64,000 nucleotides of DNA. Origin: Balaenoptera acutorostrata (Eukaryota; Chordata; Mammalia; Artiodactyla; Balaenopteridae). This document shows, piece by piece, positions 61,435 to 64,000 of this stretch. The notes beneath the pieces were generated by a model. That model saw nothing but the letters and a program-made list of their open reading frames with translations. It was not told the origin of the DNA and did no database searches. The first letter of the stretch is position 1; each line of letters starts with the position of its first letter. A program made the position numbers and the translations under genes. The stretch spans positions 52,524,153-52,588,152 of the forward strand of contig NC_080081.1 of the NCBI RefSeq assembly GCF_949987535.1, given 5' to 3'.

Positions 61435-61945
61435 ATTTTTTTTTTTTTTTAACTTAAAAAAAATTCTTTTTCCTTAATAAATTTTTTCTTAATAATTTTT
61501 TTCTTATTTTTATTTCAAAAAATTCTAAAAATATTTCTTAATTTTTGTCTTATTTTTTATTTTAAAAAGTAAAAAATGTTTTTCTTAATAAATTTTTTCT
61601 TCATAATTTTTTTATTTTTTATTTTAAAAAAATTAAAATTTTTTTCTCCTAATAAACTTTTTCTTAATAATTTTTTTCTTACTTTTTATTTAAAAAATTA
61701 TTTTTTTCTTAATAATTTTTTTTCTTATTTTTTATTTTAAAAAATTAATTTTTTTTCTTAATTTTTTTCTTATTTTTATTTTTAAAAAAAATATTTTAAA
61801 AAATTAAAATTTGTTTTTCTTAATAAATATTTTCTTAATAATTTTTTCTTATTTTTTATTTTAATAGCTTTATTTTATTTTATCTTACTTTATTGTATTT
61901 TATTTTATCCTATTTCTTTCTTTCTTTCTATTTTTTCTCCCTTTT
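61435..61945. repeat. T-rich minisatellite inside L1 5' UTR
   Basis: Irregular units built on TTTTTCTTAATAA and TTATTTTTTATTTTAAAAAA, then TTTTATTTTATC-like and TTTCTTTCTTTC runs. It is about 1.5 times as long as the homologous block at 49,797-50,130. Confidence 0.88.
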
Positions 61946-62450
61946 ATTCTGAGCCATGTGAAGAAAGGTTCTTGGTCCTCCAGACAGGAATCAGGGCTGT
62001 GTCTCTGAGGTGGGAGAGCCAACTTCAGGACACTGGTCCACAAGAGACATCCCAGCTCCACGTAATACTAAATGGCAAAAATCTCTCAGAGATCTCCAAA
62101 TCAACATCAAGACCCAGCTTCACTCAACGACCAGCAAGCTACAATGCTGGACACCCTATGCCAAACAACTAGCAAGACAGGAACACAGCCCCATCCATTA
62201 GCAGAGAGGCTGCCTAAAATCATAATAAGGCCACAACACCCCCAAAACACACCACCAGACGTGGACTTGCCCACGAGAAAGACAAGATCCAGCCTCATCC
62301 ACCAGAACACAGGCACTAGTCCCCTCCACCAGGAAGCCTACACAACCCACTGAACCAACCTTAGCCACTGGGGACAGATACCAAAAACAACGGGAACTAT
62401 GATCCTGCAGCCTGTGAAAAGGAGACCCCAAACACAGTAAGATAAGCAAA

Positions 62451-63344
62451 ATGAGAAGACAAAAAAAAAACACAGCAGGTGAAGGAGCAGGGTCAAAACA
62501 CACCAGACCTAACAAATGAAGAAGAAATAGGCAGTCTACCTGAAAAATAATTCAGAATAATGATAGTAAAGATGATCCAAAATCATGGAAATAGAATAGA
62601 CAAAATGCAAGAAACATTTAACAAGGACCTAGAAGAACTAAAGAGGAACCAAGTAATGATAAAAAACACAATAAAGGAAATTAAAAATACTCTAGATGGG
62701 ATCAATTGCAGAATAACTGAGGTAGAAGAATGGATAAGTGACCTGGAAGATAAAATAGTGGAAATAACTACTGCAGAGAAGAATAAAGAAAAAAGAATGA
62801 AGAGAACTGAGGACAGTCTCAGAGACCTCTGGGACAACATTAAATGCACCAACATTCGAATTATAGGGGTCCCAGAAGAAGAAGAGAAAAAGAAAGGGAC
62901 TGAGGAAATATTTGAAGATTTTATAGTTGAAAACTTCCCTAATATGGGAAAGGAAATAGTTGATCAAGTCCTGGAAGGACAGAGAGTCCCATACAGGATA
63001 AATCCAAGGAGAAACACGCAAAGACACATATTAATCAAACTATCAAAAATTAAATATAAAGAAAAGATATTAACAGCAGCAAGGGAAAAACAACAAATAG
63101 CACACAAGGGAATCCCCATAAGGTTAACAGCTGATCTTTCAGCAGAAACTCTGCAAGCCAAAAGGGAGTGGCAAGATATATTTAAAGTGATGAAAAGGAA
63201 AAACCTACAACCAAGATTACTCTACCCGCAAGGATCTCATTCAGATTTGATGGAGAAATTAAAACCTTTACAGACAAGCAAAAGCTGAGAGAGTTCAGCA
63301 CCACCAAACCAGCTTTACAACAAATGCTAAAGGAACTTCTGTAG
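62451..63344 (+). pseudogene. L1 ORF1, three visible lesions
   Basis: The ATG is at 62,451 and the TAG at 63,342. An A run after codon 4 is longer than in the 44-51 kb copy and shifts the frame. A Glu codon then becomes TAA at 62,548-62,550 (after LPEK). From the Met at 62,560 a 242-codon frame holds the coiled coil (NRIDKMQETFNKDLEELKRN), the RRM (SLRDLWDNIKCTNIRIIGVP, NFPNMGKEIVDQVLEGQRVP, INPRRNTQRHILIKLSKI) and part of the C-terminal domain (LTADLSAETLQAKREW). A one-base loss near 63,228 (LLYPQGSHS instead of LLYPARISF) shifts the end. Encodes a defective RNA chaperone. Confidence 0.92.
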
Positions 63345-63402
63345 GCAAGAAACACAAGAGAAGGAAAACACCTACAATAACAAACCCAAAACATTTAAGA
63401 AA

Positions 63403-64000
63403 ATGGGAATAGGAACATACATATCGATAATTACCTTTAATGTAAATGGATTAAATGTTCCCACCAAAAGACACAGACTGGCTGAATGGATACAAAAACA
63501 AGACCCATATATATGCTGTCTACAAGAGAGCCACTTCAGTCCTAGGGACACATACAGACTGAAAGTGAGGGGATGGAAAAAGATATTCCATGCAAATGGA
63601 AATCAAAAGAAAGCTGGAGTAGCAATTCTCATTTCAGACAAAATAGACTTTAAAATAAAGACTATTACAGGAGACAAAGAAGGACACTATATAATGATCA
63701 AGGGATCGATCCAAGAGGAAGGTATAACAATTGTAAATATTTATGCACCCAACATAGGAGCACCTCAATACGTAAGGCAAATACTAACAGCCATAAAAGG
63801 GGAAATCGACAGCAACACAATCATAGTAGGGGACTTTAACACCCCACTTTCACCAATGGACAGATCATCCAAAATGATAATAAATAAGGAAACACAAGCT
63901 TTAAATGATACATTAAACAAGATGGACTCAATTGATATTTATAGGAAATTCCATCCAAAAACAACAGAATACACATTTTTCTCAAGTGCTCATGGCACAT
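63403..64000 (+). CDS. L1 ORF2, endonuclease domain, open to window edge
   Basis: From the ATG at 63,403, 58 bp after ORF1, 199 codons are open without a stop. Apurinic-type endonuclease motifs are in place: TFNVNGLN (Asn), CLQESHF with the catalytic Glu kept, NIYAPN (Tyr) and VGDFNTPL (Asp, Asn), ending in FFSSAHGT, just before the expected SRIDHIL motif. The rest of ORF2 lies outside the window, so completeness is unknown. The upstream ORF1 is broken, so even an intact ORF2 would not make this copy fully autonomous. Confidence 0.9.
   Translation, partial: MGIGTYISIITFNVNGLNVPTKRHRLAEWIQKQDPYICCLQESHFSPRDTYRLKVRGWKKIFHANGNQKKAGVAILISDKIDFKIKTITGDKEGHYIMIKGSIQEEGITIVNIYAPNIGAPQYVRQILTAIKGEIDSNTIIVGDFNTPLSPMDRSSKMIINKETQALNDTLNKMDSIDIYRKFHPKTTEYTFFSSAHGT

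Larger units (their letters stand above)
60106..62450 (+). promoter_or_regulatory. L1 5' UTR / internal promoter
   Basis: About 2.3 kb. 60,106-61,300 is G+C- and CpG-rich and collinear with 50,300-51,399 reversed. A long T-rich repeat follows, then a ~500-bp unique stretch up to ORF1. Overlapping frames on both strands are compositional. Confidence 0.8.
60106..64000 (+). mobile_element. L1, 5' half, running out of the window
   Basis: The element begins at about 60,106 (CTGGGTCTGGGCAAGATGGC) and shows 5' UTR, ORF1, spacer and the first 199 codons of ORF2. The sequence is close to the 44-51 kb L1. The first bases differ from GAGGAGGGG in that copy, so the exact 5' end is uncertain by a few bases; the right-hand flank is outside the window, so no target duplication can be checked. 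Confidence 0.93.

Overview
This window is nuclear DNA of a placental mammal, and very probably of a cetacean (whale or dolphin) or hippopotamus. Five copies of the CHR-type tRNA-derived SINE (the family opening GGGCTTCCCTGGTGGCGCAG) are present. Several young L1 LINEs of a cetartiodactyl type are also present. There is no BovB, Bov-tA, Alu or B1, which would be expected in 64 kb of cattle, primate or rodent DNA. There are no bacterial genes, operons, CRISPR arrays or tRNA/rRNA genes. Almost every long open frame is a piece of L1 ORF1 or ORF2, or its antisense shadow.

Layout. 1-7.7 kb is a stack of forward L1 fragments: a fairly young L1 3' half at 1-2.1 kb, then old L1M pieces with one CHR SINE. 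7.7-17.4 kb is AT-rich, mostly single-copy sequence with ancient MIR and L2 pieces, a reverse CHR SINE and a (TA)n tract. 17.4-24.2 kb is a complete reverse-strand L1 insertion bounded by a 12-bp target-site duplication. It carries about 0.9 kb of non-L1 sequence after its own tail, which is the structure of a 3' transduction. 24.9-25.9 kb is a 5'-truncated L1. 25.9-44 kb is mostly unique, with a well-formed reverse-strand coding exon candidate at 26,900-27,186, two solo LTRs, MIR and L2 relics, three CHR SINEs, a pair of perfect hairpins and a 67-bp tandem duplication. 44.1-51.4 kb is a second full-length L1 on the reverse strand with a GC-rich promoter/5' UTR. 52.3-53.5 kb is an L1 with an inverted 5' end (twin priming). 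55.9-56.7 kb is a solo LTR with clean 5-bp duplications. 59.5 kb holds a tiny L1-machinery insertion. 60.1-64 kb is the 5' half of a third L1 on the forward strand, whose ORF2 is still open at the window edge.

Functionally this is intergenic or intronic DNA shaped by LINE activity. The L1 units supply the endonuclease/reverse transcriptase that also mobilises the CHR SINEs. All three L1 units with a 5' end have visible defects in ORF1, and two have broken ORF2, so none looks autonomous. The one feature that looks like host coding sequence is the 287-bp exon at 26.9-27.2 kb, which would place the window in or beside a minus-strand gene encoding a membrane protein. I could not identify that gene.
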